The position numbers and the translations under genes were made by a program. Positions 26,183-35,777 of a stretch of 64,000 bases of DNA are shown here, piece by piece (position 1 is the stretch's first letter; every line of letters begins with the position of its first letter). Source of the DNA: DASRHY01 sp035650275 (GTDB taxonomy: Bacteria; Actinomycetota; Actinomycetes; Propionibacteriales; Kribbellaceae). Under the pieces are notes generated by a model that was not told where the DNA came from, did not search any database, and worked only from the letters and a program-made list of their open reading frames with translations. The stretch lies in NCBI GenBank assembly GCA_035650275.1, contig DASRHY010000126.1, positions 1 through 64,000 on the forward strand, read 5' to 3'.

Positions 26183-26185
26183 ACC

Positions 26186-26416
26186 CCGTTCATCGGGCCC
26201 TTGTGACCCGGCGTGTCGTCATTCATCGGGCTCTTGTGACCACCGCAGCGCGTGCCTGCCTACGGTCGGATGGCGAGAGTGATGGGGAAACTCTTCGCCA
26301 CCAGGTGACGAGGAGTGTCCCCAACGGTCCAGATCCAGTCCCGACGGCCAACCAGGCTGTGGTCACAAGGGCCCGACGATCGACGACACGCCGGGTCACA
26401 AGGGCCCGATGAACGG
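26186..26416. repeat. long inverted-repeat element A (two-unit arms)
   Basis: Two 58-base arms, 26186-26243 and 26359-26416, are inverted copies differing at 4 positions, around a 115-base spacer. Each arm holds two copies of a unit with core TCGGGCCCTTGTGACC, their starts 33 bases apart, joined by a CGGCGTGTCG linker. It fills the gap between the convergent HtrA-like gene (ends 26182) and glgX (ends 26419). The spacer has no relation to that of element B at 40801-41008. It encodes nothing I can support. It could act as a bidirectional terminator, a protein-binding array or a small mobile repeat. Confidence 0.85.
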
Positions 26417-26418
26417 AT

Positions 26419-28530
<2,112 letters not shown>

Positions 28531-28847
28531 CGGGTCATTCTGCCCAACCTCGGGCCCCGGCCGGGATGCTGGGGACGTGCGGCATGTCGTACAGGCCACA
28601 TGTGAGCATTATTGCCCGGTTATCACCAGTTGCAGACAGCGGCGGACACTGATTACTAGGTTCTTCCGCGATCACCGTCCGGGAGCAAAGACCTACGGCC
28701 CACACGGTCCGTGTCTCAGCGGGCACCAGGGCCTCATCTCACCGGGTGTGATGATGGCGATGGAGCCGATCCTGATCCTGTCCGTTGTCCTGCAGCGCAG
28801 GGTGGTCGAGGGCATCGTCCATTCAGGTCTGCGGTAGAGAGGGACAC
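28531..28847. promoter_or_regulatory. 317-base divergent intergenic region glgX / Gfo-Idh operon
   Basis: This region separates glgX from the divergent oxidoreductase operon. It contains ACACGGTCCGTGT (28702-28714), a perfect 6-bp dyad around one base and a candidate operator. One TTGCAG is present near 28630, resembling half of the glgE-glgP site. An 86-codon open frame at 28577 lies in it but has no ribosome-binding site or recognisable motif, so I do not call it. AGAGGG before 28848 is the binding site for the next gene. Confidence 0.4.
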
Positions 28848-29876
28848 ATGGCGGAACCACTCACGGTCGGGCTGGTCGGTGCCGGAAACATTGCCGGCGT
28901 CCACGCCGCGGCCTGGAAGGCGCTCGGCGCCCGGGTGCTGGTGCACTCGCTGCACGGCGCGCCCGAACTGGCGCGGGAGTACGGATTCGAGGTCGCGGCA
29001 TCGCTGGACGACGTGCTCGCCGGGGCGTCGCTCGTCGACATCGTGACGCCGTCGCCGACGCACAAGGAGGTGGCGCTGCAGGCGATCAAGGCCGGCCGGG
29101 ACGTGATCTGCGAGAAGCCGCTCACGCTCACCGCGGCGGACTCGGTGGAGCTCAGCGAGACCGCGTCCGCCGCCGGGGTGCGGATCTACCCGGCGCACGT
29201 GGTGCGGTTCTTCCCGGCGTACGTCGCCGCCCACGACGCGGTGCTGGCCGGCCGGATCGGCCGGGTCGCGGTGGCGCGGTTCTTCCGGGTGGCGAGCACC
29301 CCGGCGGTGGCCGACTGGTACCGGGACGTGGCCCGGTCCGGCGGCGTGATCATGGACCTGATGGTGCACGACCTGGACCAGGCCCGCTGGTTCTGCGGCG
29401 ACGTCCGCACCGTGTATGCGGTGCAGAACCCGCCGACCGTGGACGGCGTCAGCCCGGTCAATGTGGCCGCGCACGTCACCCTCACCCATACCGGTGGCGC
29501 GATCAGCCACCTGCGGGCGACCTGGGGCGCGACCGGGACCCGGTTCCGGTCCGGCTTCTCTGTCGCGGGCGAGCGGGGCGTGCTGGAGTTCTCCTCCGGC
29601 ACCCGGACCGGGATCGAGGAGGAGCTCCAGTCCGAGTCCGCCGGCGACCTGCTGGTGCCGGCCACGACGCTGTACGAGAGCCCGTACCTCACCCAGCTGC
29701 GCGAGTTCACCCTGGCCCTGGACGGTGGTCCGGAGCCACGGGTCACGGCCGCCGACGGGGTCGCCGCGGTACTGCTCGCCGAGGCCGCCCGGGAGTCGAT
29801 GGAGACCGGCCGGCCGGTTGAGATGGTCGAGATGGTCGAGATGGTCGAGATGGCCGAGTTTGGAGCACGCTCATGA
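28848..29876 (+). CDS. Gfo/Idh/MocA-family oxidoreductase (first of pair)
   Basis: This 342-residue protein has the NAD(P)-binding Rossmann start GLVGAGNIAGVH (residues 8-19), the family's CEKPLTL motif, and the C-terminal substrate domain with GGVIMDLMVHDLDQARWF, which carries the conserved D-x-x-x-H-x-x-D. Such enzymes oxidise sugars or inositols. Its substrate is unknown. The last residues read VEM four times, from a 9-base tandem repeat at 29820-29855. It overlaps the second Gfo/Idh gene by 4 bases (ATGA), so the two proteins are likely coupled and may act on the same sugar or form a complex. AGAGGG precedes the ATG at 28848. Confidence 0.9.
   Translation: MAEPLTVGLVGAGNIAGVHAAAWKALGARVLVHSLHGAPELAREYGFEVAASLDDVLAGASLVDIVTPSPTHKEVALQAIKAGRDVICEKPLTLTAADSVELSETASAAGVRIYPAHVVRFFPAYVAAHDAVLAGRIGRVAVARFFRVASTPAVADWYRDVARSGGVIMDLMVHDLDQARWFCGDVRTVYAVQNPPTVDGVSPVNVAAHVTLTHTGGAISHLRATWGATGTRFRSGFSVAGERGVLEFSSGTRTGIEEELQSESAGDLLVPATTLYESPYLTQLREFTLALDGGPEPRVTAADGVAAVLLAEAARESMETGRPVEMVEMVEMVEMAEFGARS
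29820..29855 (+). repeat. 9-base tandem repeat within Gfo/Idh gene end
   Basis: GAGATGGTC is repeated three times and a fourth copy differs at one base (GAGATGGCC). It encodes (EMV)n near the C-terminus, 17 bases before the next start. Since the unit is a multiple of three, copy-number change would not shift the frame. Confidence 0.85.
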
Positions 29877-30910
29877 AGGTCGCGCTGGCCTCCTTCGCGC
29901 ACCCGCACGCCACGTCGTACGCGCGGGCGCTCTCGGCGACACCGGACGTCGAGCTGCTGTCCGCCGACCCCGATGGCCGAACCGCACCGGACCCCGCGCT
30001 GCGCGGCGCCGAGCTCGCCGCCCAGCTCGGTATGGACTACGTGGACTCCTACGACGAGCTGTTCGGCTGGCAGCCCGACGCCGTCGTGGTGACCAGCGAG
30101 AACGCGAACCACCGGGTGCTGGTCGAGCGGGCGGCGACGGCAGGTGCGCATCTGCTGTGCGAGAAGCCGCTGGCGACCCGGGTGACCGACGCCGAGGCCA
30201 TGGTCGCCGCGTGCGAGGCGGCCGGTGTGATCCTGATGACCGCGTACCCGGTGCGCTTCGCGCCGTCGTACGCGCAGCTCAGAGCGGCGGTCGAGAGCGG
30301 CCGGGTCGGCGAGGTGTTCGCGGTGCTCGGCACGAACAACGGGCAGATCCCGTACGCCCAGCGGCAGTGGTTCACCGACCCGGAGCTGGCCGGCGGTGGC
30401 GCGCTGGTGGACCACACCGTGCACTGCGCGGACCTGATCGACGGTCTCACCGGCGGCGCCGGGGCCACCCGCGTGTACGCCGCGGCGAACCGGATCCTGC
30501 ACGCCGACAAGGATGTCGAGGTGGAGACCGGCGGCATGGTCACGGTCACCTATGACAACGGCCTGCTCGCAACCATCGACTGCTCCTGGAGCCAGCCGGA
30601 CAACGCCCCGACCTGGGGCGGGCTGACCTTGGAGGTGACCGGCACCCAGGGCTCGGTGGAGATCGCCCCGTTCGCACCGCACGTCGGCGGCACCGACGCC
30701 GGTGGCGAGGTGTTCCTACCGGTCGGCGCAGACCTCGACGAGCTGATGGTGGCGACGTTCCTGGACGCGGTCCGGGTCAGCGGCAGGCCGGTTCCCGGTA
30801 CGGCGCCGACGGTCCGGCCGCAGCCGGACGGCCAGGTCGGCATCCGCACGCTGCGGATCGTCGACGCCGCCCGCCGGTCCGCCGCCAGCGGGCAGCCCGT
30901 GGACTTGTGA
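29873..30910 (+). CDS. Gfo/Idh/MocA-family oxidoreductase (second of pair)
   Basis: This 345-residue protein lacks the classic GxGxxG; the start reads MKVALASFAHPHATSYARAL, with a SFAHPH loop where the dinucleotide-binding glycines usually lie. The family motif CEKPLATRV and the C-terminal GGGALVDHTVHCADLIDGL with conserved D and H are intact. The altered loop may mean different cofactor binding, as in other members that begin with a H-P-H segment. It overlaps the previous gene by 4 bases and is 56 bases before the enoyl-CoA hydratase gene. Substrate unknown. Confidence 0.88.
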   Translation: MKVALASFAHPHATSYARALSATPDVELLSADPDGRTAPDPALRGAELAAQLGMDYVDSYDELFGWQPDAVVVTSENANHRVLVERAATAGAHLLCEKPLATRVTDAEAMVAACEAAGVILMTAYPVRFAPSYAQLRAAVESGRVGEVFAVLGTNNGQIPYAQRQWFTDPELAGGGALVDHTVHCADLIDGLTGGAGATRVYAAANRILHADKDVEVETGGMVTVTYDNGLLATIDCSWSQPDNAPTWGGLTLEVTGTQGSVEIAPFAPHVGGTDAGGEVFLPVGADLDELMVATFLDAVRVSGRPVPGTAPTVRPQPDGQVGIRTLRIVDAARRSAASGQPVDL

Positions 30911-30966
30911 CTCCCCGGTAAGTCGTAGGCTCTCGCCCGTACCTGTAGACCAGTGAAGGGACAGGC

Positions 30967-31746
30967 ATGGGCGAGTTCGTGAGCCTCACGGTGGCCGACG
31001 GGGTGGGCACGATCCGGCTGGACCGGCCGAAGATGAACGCGCTCAACGTCCAGGTCCAGGAGGAGATCCGGGCCACAGCGGTCGAGGCCGCGGACAACGA
31101 CGACGTGCGTGCGGTGGTGGTCTGGGGCGGCGAGAGGGTGTTCGCCGCCGGTGCCGACATCAAGGAGATGGCGGACATGTCGTACGCCGACATGGTGCGC
31201 CGATCCGGCCCGCTGCAGGCCGCGCTGACGGCGGTCGCGCGGATCCCGAAGCCGGTCGTCGCCGCGGTCAACGGGTATGCGCTCGGGGGCGGCTGCGAGC
31301 TCGCACTGTGCGCCGACTACCGGATCGCCGCCGAGGACGCGAAGCTCGGGCAGCCGGAGATCCTGCTCGGCGTCATCCCCGGCGCCGGTGGCACCCAGCG
31401 GCTGTCCCGGCTGGTCGGCTCGTCAAAGGCGAAGGACATCATCTTCACCGGGCGGTTCGTCGACGCCGCCGAGGCGGAGCGGATCGGCCTGGTCGACCGC
31501 GTCGTGCCGGCGTCGGAGGTGTACGACGCCGCGGTCGCCTGGGCGTCGCAGTTCAGCCGCGGCGCGGCGCTGGCGCTGCGGGCCGCGAAGGAGGCGATCG
31601 ACACCGGCCTCGGGGTGGACCTGACCACCGGGCTGGAGATCGAGCGGCAGCAGTTCGCGGCACTGTTCGCCACCGCGGACCGGACGATCGGGATGCGTTC
31701 TTTCATCGAGAACGGCCCCGGTAAGGCCGAGTTCAAGGGAGCCTGA
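30967..31746 (+). CDS. enoyl-CoA hydratase/isomerase family protein
   Basis: This 259-residue crotonase-fold enzyme should hydrate trans-2-enoyl-CoA to 3-hydroxyacyl-CoA. The oxyanion-hole segments are AAGADIKEM and YALGGGCELAL. Both catalytic glutamates are present: E111 (GGGCEL) and E131 (GQPEILLGVIPGAGGTQRL). AAGGGA precedes the ATG by a few bases. The next gene, a methyltransferase, starts 4 bases after the stop, so they are probably translated together. The chain-length specificity cannot be told from sequence. Confidence 0.93.
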   Translation: MGEFVSLTVADGVGTIRLDRPKMNALNVQVQEEIRATAVEAADNDDVRAVVVWGGERVFAAGADIKEMADMSYADMVRRSGPLQAALTAVARIPKPVVAAVNGYALGGGCELALCADYRIAAEDAKLGQPEILLGVIPGAGGTQRLSRLVGSSKAKDIIFTGRFVDAAEAERIGLVDRVVPASEVYDAAVAWASQFSRGAALALRAAKEAIDTGLGVDLTTGLEIERQQFAALFATADRTIGMRSFIENGPGKAEFKGA

Positions 31747-31750
31747 GGTC

Positions 31751-32689
31751 ATGGACGACAAGCCGGGGGCGACCGAGGAGCAGGTCGAGGCGGCCTGGAA
31801 CGACAACAAGCTCGCCCAGGTGCTGTACCACGACTGGGAGGCCTCGACGTACGACGACAAGTGGTCGATCTCGTACGACGAGCGCTGCATCGACTACGCC
31901 CGGGACCGGTTCGTCGCGGTCGCAGGCGCTGACGGCTGGCCGTACGGGAAGTCGCTCGAGATCGGCGCCGGCACCGGCTTCTTCACGCTGAACCTGAAGC
32001 TGGCCGGCGTGCTCGACGAGGCACACGTCACCGACCTGTCGCCCGGCATGGTCGAGGCGGCCGAGAAGAACGCCGCCAACCTCGGCTTCGAGGTGCACGG
32101 CAAGATCGCGGACGCGGAGGAGCTGCCGTACGGCGACGCCGAGTTCGACCTGGTGATCGGGCACGCGGTGATCCACCACATCCCCGACGTCGAGCTGGCC
32201 TTCCGCGAGATGCTGCGGGTGCTCAAGCCCGGCGGCCGGTTCGTGATCTGCGGCGAACCGACCCGGTACGGCGACTACGTCGCGCGGCGGCTGTCCCGGG
32301 CCACCTGGTGGGCCGCGACGCGCGTGACGAGGCTGCCCGGTCTCGAGGCATGGCGGCGGCCGCAGCAGGAGCTCGACGAGTCGTCCAGGGCGGCCGCACT
32401 GGAGGCGGTCGTCGACCTGCACACGTTCGACCCGGACACGCTGGCCCGGATGGCGCTGCGCGCCGGTGCGGTGGACGTGCACACCGTGACCGAGGAGCTG
32501 CTGGCCGCGTGGGCCGGCTGGCCGATCCGCACCTTCGAGCACGCGGTACCGGCGGACAGGCTCGGGTTCGGCTGGCGGATGTTCGCGTTCCGCACCTGGC
32601 AGCGGCTGTCCACGGTGGACAGGCTGCTGACCCGCGTCGTACCCGACGAGCTGTACTACAACGTCTCGATCACCGGCGTCCGTCCCTGA
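31751..32689 (+). CDS. class I SAM-dependent methyltransferase
   Basis: This 312-residue protein has motif I LEIGAGTGFF (residues 69-78), an acidic VTDLSPGMVEAAEKN strand end, and LVIGHAVIHHIPDVELAFRE and LRVLKPGGRFVICGEP as motifs II-III. The C-terminal ~120 residues (WWAATRVTRLPGLEAW onward) are an extra helical domain that may bind a lipid or polyketide. It is 4 bases after the enoyl-CoA hydratase gene and 26 bases before the acyltransferase, which suggests one operon for modifying a lipid, polyketide or cell-wall component. Acceptor unknown. Confidence 0.85.
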   Translation: MDDKPGATEEQVEAAWNDNKLAQVLYHDWEASTYDDKWSISYDERCIDYARDRFVAVAGADGWPYGKSLEIGAGTGFFTLNLKLAGVLDEAHVTDLSPGMVEAAEKNAANLGFEVHGKIADAEELPYGDAEFDLVIGHAVIHHIPDVELAFREMLRVLKPGGRFVICGEPTRYGDYVARRLSRATWWAATRVTRLPGLEAWRRPQQELDESSRAAALEAVVDLHTFDPDTLARMALRAGAVDVHTVTEELLAAWAGWPIRTFEHAVPADRLGFGWRMFAFRTWQRLSTVDRLLTRVVPDELYYNVSITGVRP

Positions 32690-32715
32690 CCTGGTTGCGG
32701 AGGGACAATAGGTCG

Positions 32716-33498
32716 ATGCGCTTGCTGAGTGTGGCGAACCTGCGCTGGGTGCTGCGGCACCGAGCGTGGACGCGGTACCACCTCAGGCGGTACTGGCGAT
32801 TCGCGATCTTCAAGGTCCGGCACCCCGAGGTGGTCACCGAGGGTTTCGTGTTCCTGGGCAAGGATGTGGAGATCGTCGTACGACGCGGGCACGGCCGGCT
32901 GGTGCTCGGCAGCTGGGTGCATCTCGGCGACCAGACCCGGTTGCGGGCGCACGAGGGGACGCTGCGGATCGGCGACAAGGTGGTCTTCGCCAGCGGCGTC
33001 ACCGTGAACTGTTACCTGGACGTCGAGATCGGCGCGTCGACACTGGTGGCCGACCGGGTCTACATCTGCGACTTCGACCACCGCACCGACGACATCACGC
33101 TGCCGATCAAGGACCAGGGACTGGTGAAGTCACCGGTCCGCATCGGCCCGGACTGCTGGCTGGCCACCAAGGTCACGGTGTTGCGCGGCACCGACATCGG
33201 CCGCGGTTCGGTGCTCGGCGCGAACAGTGTTGCCCGAGGCACCATTCCGTCGTACAGCATCGCCGCCGGCGCTCCGGCCGTGGTGGTGAAGGACCGGACC
33301 GCCGCGTACGTCGCGGGGGCGGCACGTCGCGCGTACCTCGACGAGACCGGCGCGGAGGCGGACGCGCTGCTGAATCTGCGGCTGACCCGTGACGATCTGC
33401 CCGCCACCGTCGTTCAAGCCGATGAGGGGCCGCCAAGTTACTCGGCGGCCAGGCACTATGTCCCGAATGTGATCGGAGAGGAGACTCGGCATGGCTGA
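32716..33498 (+). CDS. left-handed beta-helix acyltransferase (hexapeptide repeat)
   Basis: This 260-residue protein has hexapeptide-repeat character over about residues 50-185: LVLGSWVHLGDQTRLRAHEG, LRIGDKVVFASGVTVN, VRIGPDCWLATKVTV and IGRGSVLGANSVARGTIP. DFDHRTDDI and SIAAGAPAVVVKD are typical of xenobiotic/sugar O-acetyltransferases. It probably acylates a sugar or glycan. ATG at 32716 follows GGAGG at 12 bases; the open frame upstream to 32308 lies inside the methyltransferase gene in another frame and is rejected. Its last 8 bases overlap the next gene. Confidence 0.87.
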   Translation: MRLLSVANLRWVLRHRAWTRYHLRRYWRFAIFKVRHPEVVTEGFVFLGKDVEIVVRRGHGRLVLGSWVHLGDQTRLRAHEGTLRIGDKVVFASGVTVNCYLDVEIGASTLVADRVYICDFDHRTDDITLPIKDQGLVKSPVRIGPDCWLATKVTVLRGTDIGRGSVLGANSVARGTIPSYSIAAGAPAVVVKDRTAAYVAGAARRAYLDETGAEADALLNLRLTRDDLPATVVQADEGPPSYSAARHYVPNVIGEETRHG

Positions 33499-34129
33499 GC
33501 GGACCACGTCCGAAGGCACGAACGCCGAGCAGGAGTCGGCGTCCGAGGCGACTCCGATCTCCGCCGCCCGCCTCAACAGGTCCGCCGCGGACGCGGGCGC
33601 TGACACCAAGCCGGAGGGGGTTGCACCGAAGGCGAAGCCAGAGGTGAAGACCGCAGCCGACATCGTCGCGGAGACCACCGCGAGGAAGCGTGCCGAGGAG
33701 GAGGCGGCGAAAGCCGAGCCCGCGCCGGCGACCGCTCAGAAGACGGCGGTCAAGCAGCCCGCGAGACAGCCGGCCAAACCGTCCGGCAAGCCGGTCGGGA
33801 CGCCTGACAACAAGGGCAAGGCCGCACTGTCCGCGGTCGGTTCCGGTGTCTCCAAGGTTCGCAACGTGGCCGCCTCGCTGGTCTGGCTGGTCGCAGTGGT
33901 CTGCGCCGGCGTGCTCGCGCTCGGCGCCCTGTTCACCGCACTCGACCAGGCCAACGAGAGCAACGAGATCGTGTCCTGGGTGCTGGACCGCTGCCATGAC
34001 CTGGTCGGCCCGTTCGACGACGTCTTCAAGCTGGAGACCGCGAAGAACACGCTGCTGGTCAACTGGGCGATCGCGGCGCTCGCCTACCTGGTCGTCGGCA
34101 AGATCGCCGAGCGCGTCATCCGCCCCTGA
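33491..34129 (+). CDS. small membrane protein with disordered N-terminal half
   Basis: I do not recognise this 212-residue protein. Residues 1-120 are rich in Ala, Lys, Glu and Pro and look disordered (AKPEVKTAADIVAETTARKR, KQPARQPAKPSGKPVG). Two membrane helices follow: NVAASLVWLVAVVCAGVLAL (about 125-150) and LLVNWAIAALAYLVVGKIAE near the C-terminus, joined by a ~40-residue loop. It begins 8 bases before the end of the acyltransferase gene and overlaps the convergent methyltransferase gene by 14 bases. A role as a small envelope protein partnering the preceding enzymes is only inference. Confidence 0.75.
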   Translation: MAERTTSEGTNAEQESASEATPISAARLNRSAADAGADTKPEGVAPKAKPEVKTAADIVAETTARKRAEEEAAKAEPAPATAQKTAVKQPARQPAKPSGKPVGTPDNKGKAALSAVGSGVSKVRNVAASLVWLVAVVCAGVLALGALFTALDQANESNEIVSWVLDRCHDLVGPFDDVFKLETAKNTLLVNWAIAALAYLVVGKIAERVIRP

Positions 34130-34847
34130 CGGCGGTCACCAGCAGGTCCAGCGAGGTGTCCGGGTCGTCGGTGCCTATGACGAAGTCGTCATAGCGGACC
34201 GACCTGACCAGATCCGCGAGGCCGGGCGCCCAGGACTCCGGGTCATCAGCGAGCTGGGCGGTGACGCAGGAGCCGTGCGTGGCTTCCCACTGCGCGAGTC
34301 GCGGCCCGTGCCACAGGCCGGCGACACTCACGGCCGTGAGTGCGGTGCTCGTGAGAGCTGCGAGCTCGGTCGCGGTCAGCTCGGTGGTGTGGTACCAGTT
34401 CCCGGGCGGGAAGGTCAGCCGGTTCGGCGTCGACAGCACCACCGTGCCGCCGGGCCGCACCACCCGGGCGCAGTCGGCGACGAACCCCGGCTGGTCCCAC
34501 AGGTGCTCGACGGTCTGCATCGACACCAGCGCGTCGTACGAGCTGTCCGCGAACGGCTGCTGCACCAGGTTCCCTTGCAGGCAAGGGATCCGCGGGTAGC
34601 GGCGGCGTACGTGCCGAAGCGTCAGCACGTCGTAGTCGAGACCGTGCACCGCTACGCCGAGGACGGTGCGCAGCAGGTCCGAGCCGTACCCCTCGCCACA
34701 GCCGGCGTCCAGCAACCGCCCGCCGGCCGGCAGCCGGAGCCGTCCGGCGACCCAGCGGTACGCCGCCTCGTGCCGGGCGAACCAGTAGGTCTCGTGCCAG
34801 ATCCCTGGCGCGGTTCGCTCGCCGGTCAGCGGTAAAGTCTCGGTCAC
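34116..34847 (-). CDS. class I SAM-dependent methyltransferase
   Basis: This 243-residue protein begins at GTG 34847 (VTETLPLTGERTAPGIWHE) and has motif I LLDAGCGEGYG (residues 45-55), HGLDYDVLTLRHVR and ALVSMQTVEHLWDQPGFVAD, with a PGGTVVLSTPNRLTF strand. The start motif TGERTAPG and YWFARHEAAYRW resemble a conserved actinobacterial family that, in mycobacteria, lies next to etfB (Rv3030 by memory). Here too it is divergent from etfB across 130 bases, which supports the match. The much longer open frame upstream runs antisense through etfBA and is rejected. Substrate unknown. Confidence 0.85.
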   Translation of the reverse strand: MTETLPLTGERTAPGIWHETYWFARHEAAYRWVAGRLRLPAGGRLLDAGCGEGYGSDLLRTVLGVAVHGLDYDVLTLRHVRRRYPRIPCLQGNLVQQPFADSSYDALVSMQTVEHLWDQPGFVADCARVVRPGGTVVLSTPNRLTFPPGNWYHTTELTATELAALTSTALTAVSVAGLWHGPRLAQWEATHGSCVTAQLADDPESWAPGLADLVRSVRYDDFVIGTDDPDTSLDLLVTAVRGG

Positions 34848-34913
34848 CCGGCAAGTCTCGCGCGGACGTGTGACCCATCGCACTGTGACAGGTCTCGCAC
34901 AGGCCGCAAGTTC

Positions 34914-34923
34914 ACTCGCGAGT
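34914..34923. promoter_or_regulatory. palindrome upstream of etfB
   Basis: ACTCGCGAGT is a perfect 10-base palindrome inside the near-symmetric GTTCACTCGCGAGTAAC, 55 bases before the etfB start and 67 bases before the divergent methyltransferase start. A TetR-type fatty-acid regulator would bind such a site; this is inference. Confidence 0.35.
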
Positions 34924-34977
34924 AACTTCCGTGGCACGCTGGGCAGCGACCGCACACCAGAAGGGGTCCTACACGCT

Positions 34978-35763
34978 ATGAAGATCGTCGTCTGCGCGAA
35001 GTTCGTGCCGGATGCCACCGCCGACCGGCGGTTCCGTCCGGAGGACAACACGGTCGACCGCGCCGGCGTCGACGGGCTGCTGTCCGAGCTGGACGAGAAC
35101 GCCGTCGAGGCCGCGCTCACCATCGCCGAGTCCGGTTCCGACACCGAGGTCACCGTGCTCACGGTCGGCCCGGAGCAGGCGATCGACGCGGTCAAGAAGT
35201 CACTGCAAATGGGTGCGGACGCAGGGGTGCACGTCGTCGACGACGCGATCCACGGCTCCGACGCGCTGGCCACCTCGCTGGTGATCGCGAAGGCGCTGGA
35301 GAAGCTCGAGTACGACCTGGTCGTGTTCGGGATGGAGTCCACCGACGGCACGATGGGCGTCGTGCCCGTGATGGTCGCCGAGCGGCTCGGGCTGCCGGCG
35401 GTCACGCTCGGGTCCGAGGTCACCGTGGACGGCAGCACGGTGAGGATCCGCCGCGACGGCGACGCCGCCAGCGAGACGATCGAAGGCACGCTGCCGCTCG
35501 TCCTGAGCGTCACCGACGCCGCGAACGAGCCGCGGTACCCGTCGTTCAAGGGCATCATGTCCGCGAAGAAGAAGCCGGTGCAGACCTGGGCGCTGTCCGA
35601 CCTCGGTGTCGAGCCCGCGCAGGTCGGCGCCGCGGCGTCGTGGACGCAGGTCACCGAGGTGACCGCCCGGCCGCCGCGTACCGCCGGCACGATCGTCACC
35701 GACGAGGACGGCGCGGGTGCCGGCCAGCTCGTCGAGTTCCTGTCCACCAACAAGTTCCTCTGA
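34978..35763 (+). CDS. etfB: electron transfer flavoprotein beta subunit EtfB
   Basis: This 261-residue subunit pairs with EtfA to carry electrons from acyl-CoA dehydrogenases to the respiratory chain. KIVVCAKFVPDATADRRF begins the protein, and DENAVEAALTIAES, GPEQAIDAVKKSLQMGADAG and LPLVLSVTDAANEPRYPSFK are conserved stretches, the last containing the beta-subunit signature. ATG at 34978 is preceded by GAAGGGG at slightly long spacing; the open frame upstream to 34870 is unsupported. etfA follows 14 bases after the stop. Confidence 0.96.
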   Translation: MKIVVCAKFVPDATADRRFRPEDNTVDRAGVDGLLSELDENAVEAALTIAESGSDTEVTVLTVGPEQAIDAVKKSLQMGADAGVHVVDDAIHGSDALATSLVIAKALEKLEYDLVVFGMESTDGTMGVVPVMVAERLGLPAVTLGSEVTVDGSTVRIRRDGDAASETIEGTLPLVLSVTDAANEPRYPSFKGIMSAKKKPVQTWALSDLGVEPAQVGAAASWTQVTEVTARPPRTAGTIVTDEDGAGAGQLVEFLSTNKFL

Positions 35764-35777
35764 GGAGCGCTGAGCTG

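Noticed and set aside
26186..26416. CRISPR or integron attC site
   Set aside because: Only two mirrored pairs of units with one central spacer; no cas or integrase gene nearby and no attC consensus seen.
28577..28837. 86-codon frame between glgX and the Gfo/Idh operon
   Set aside because: No ribosome-binding site, no motif, and its composition is not distinguishable from intergenic DNA; recorded as an intergenic region.
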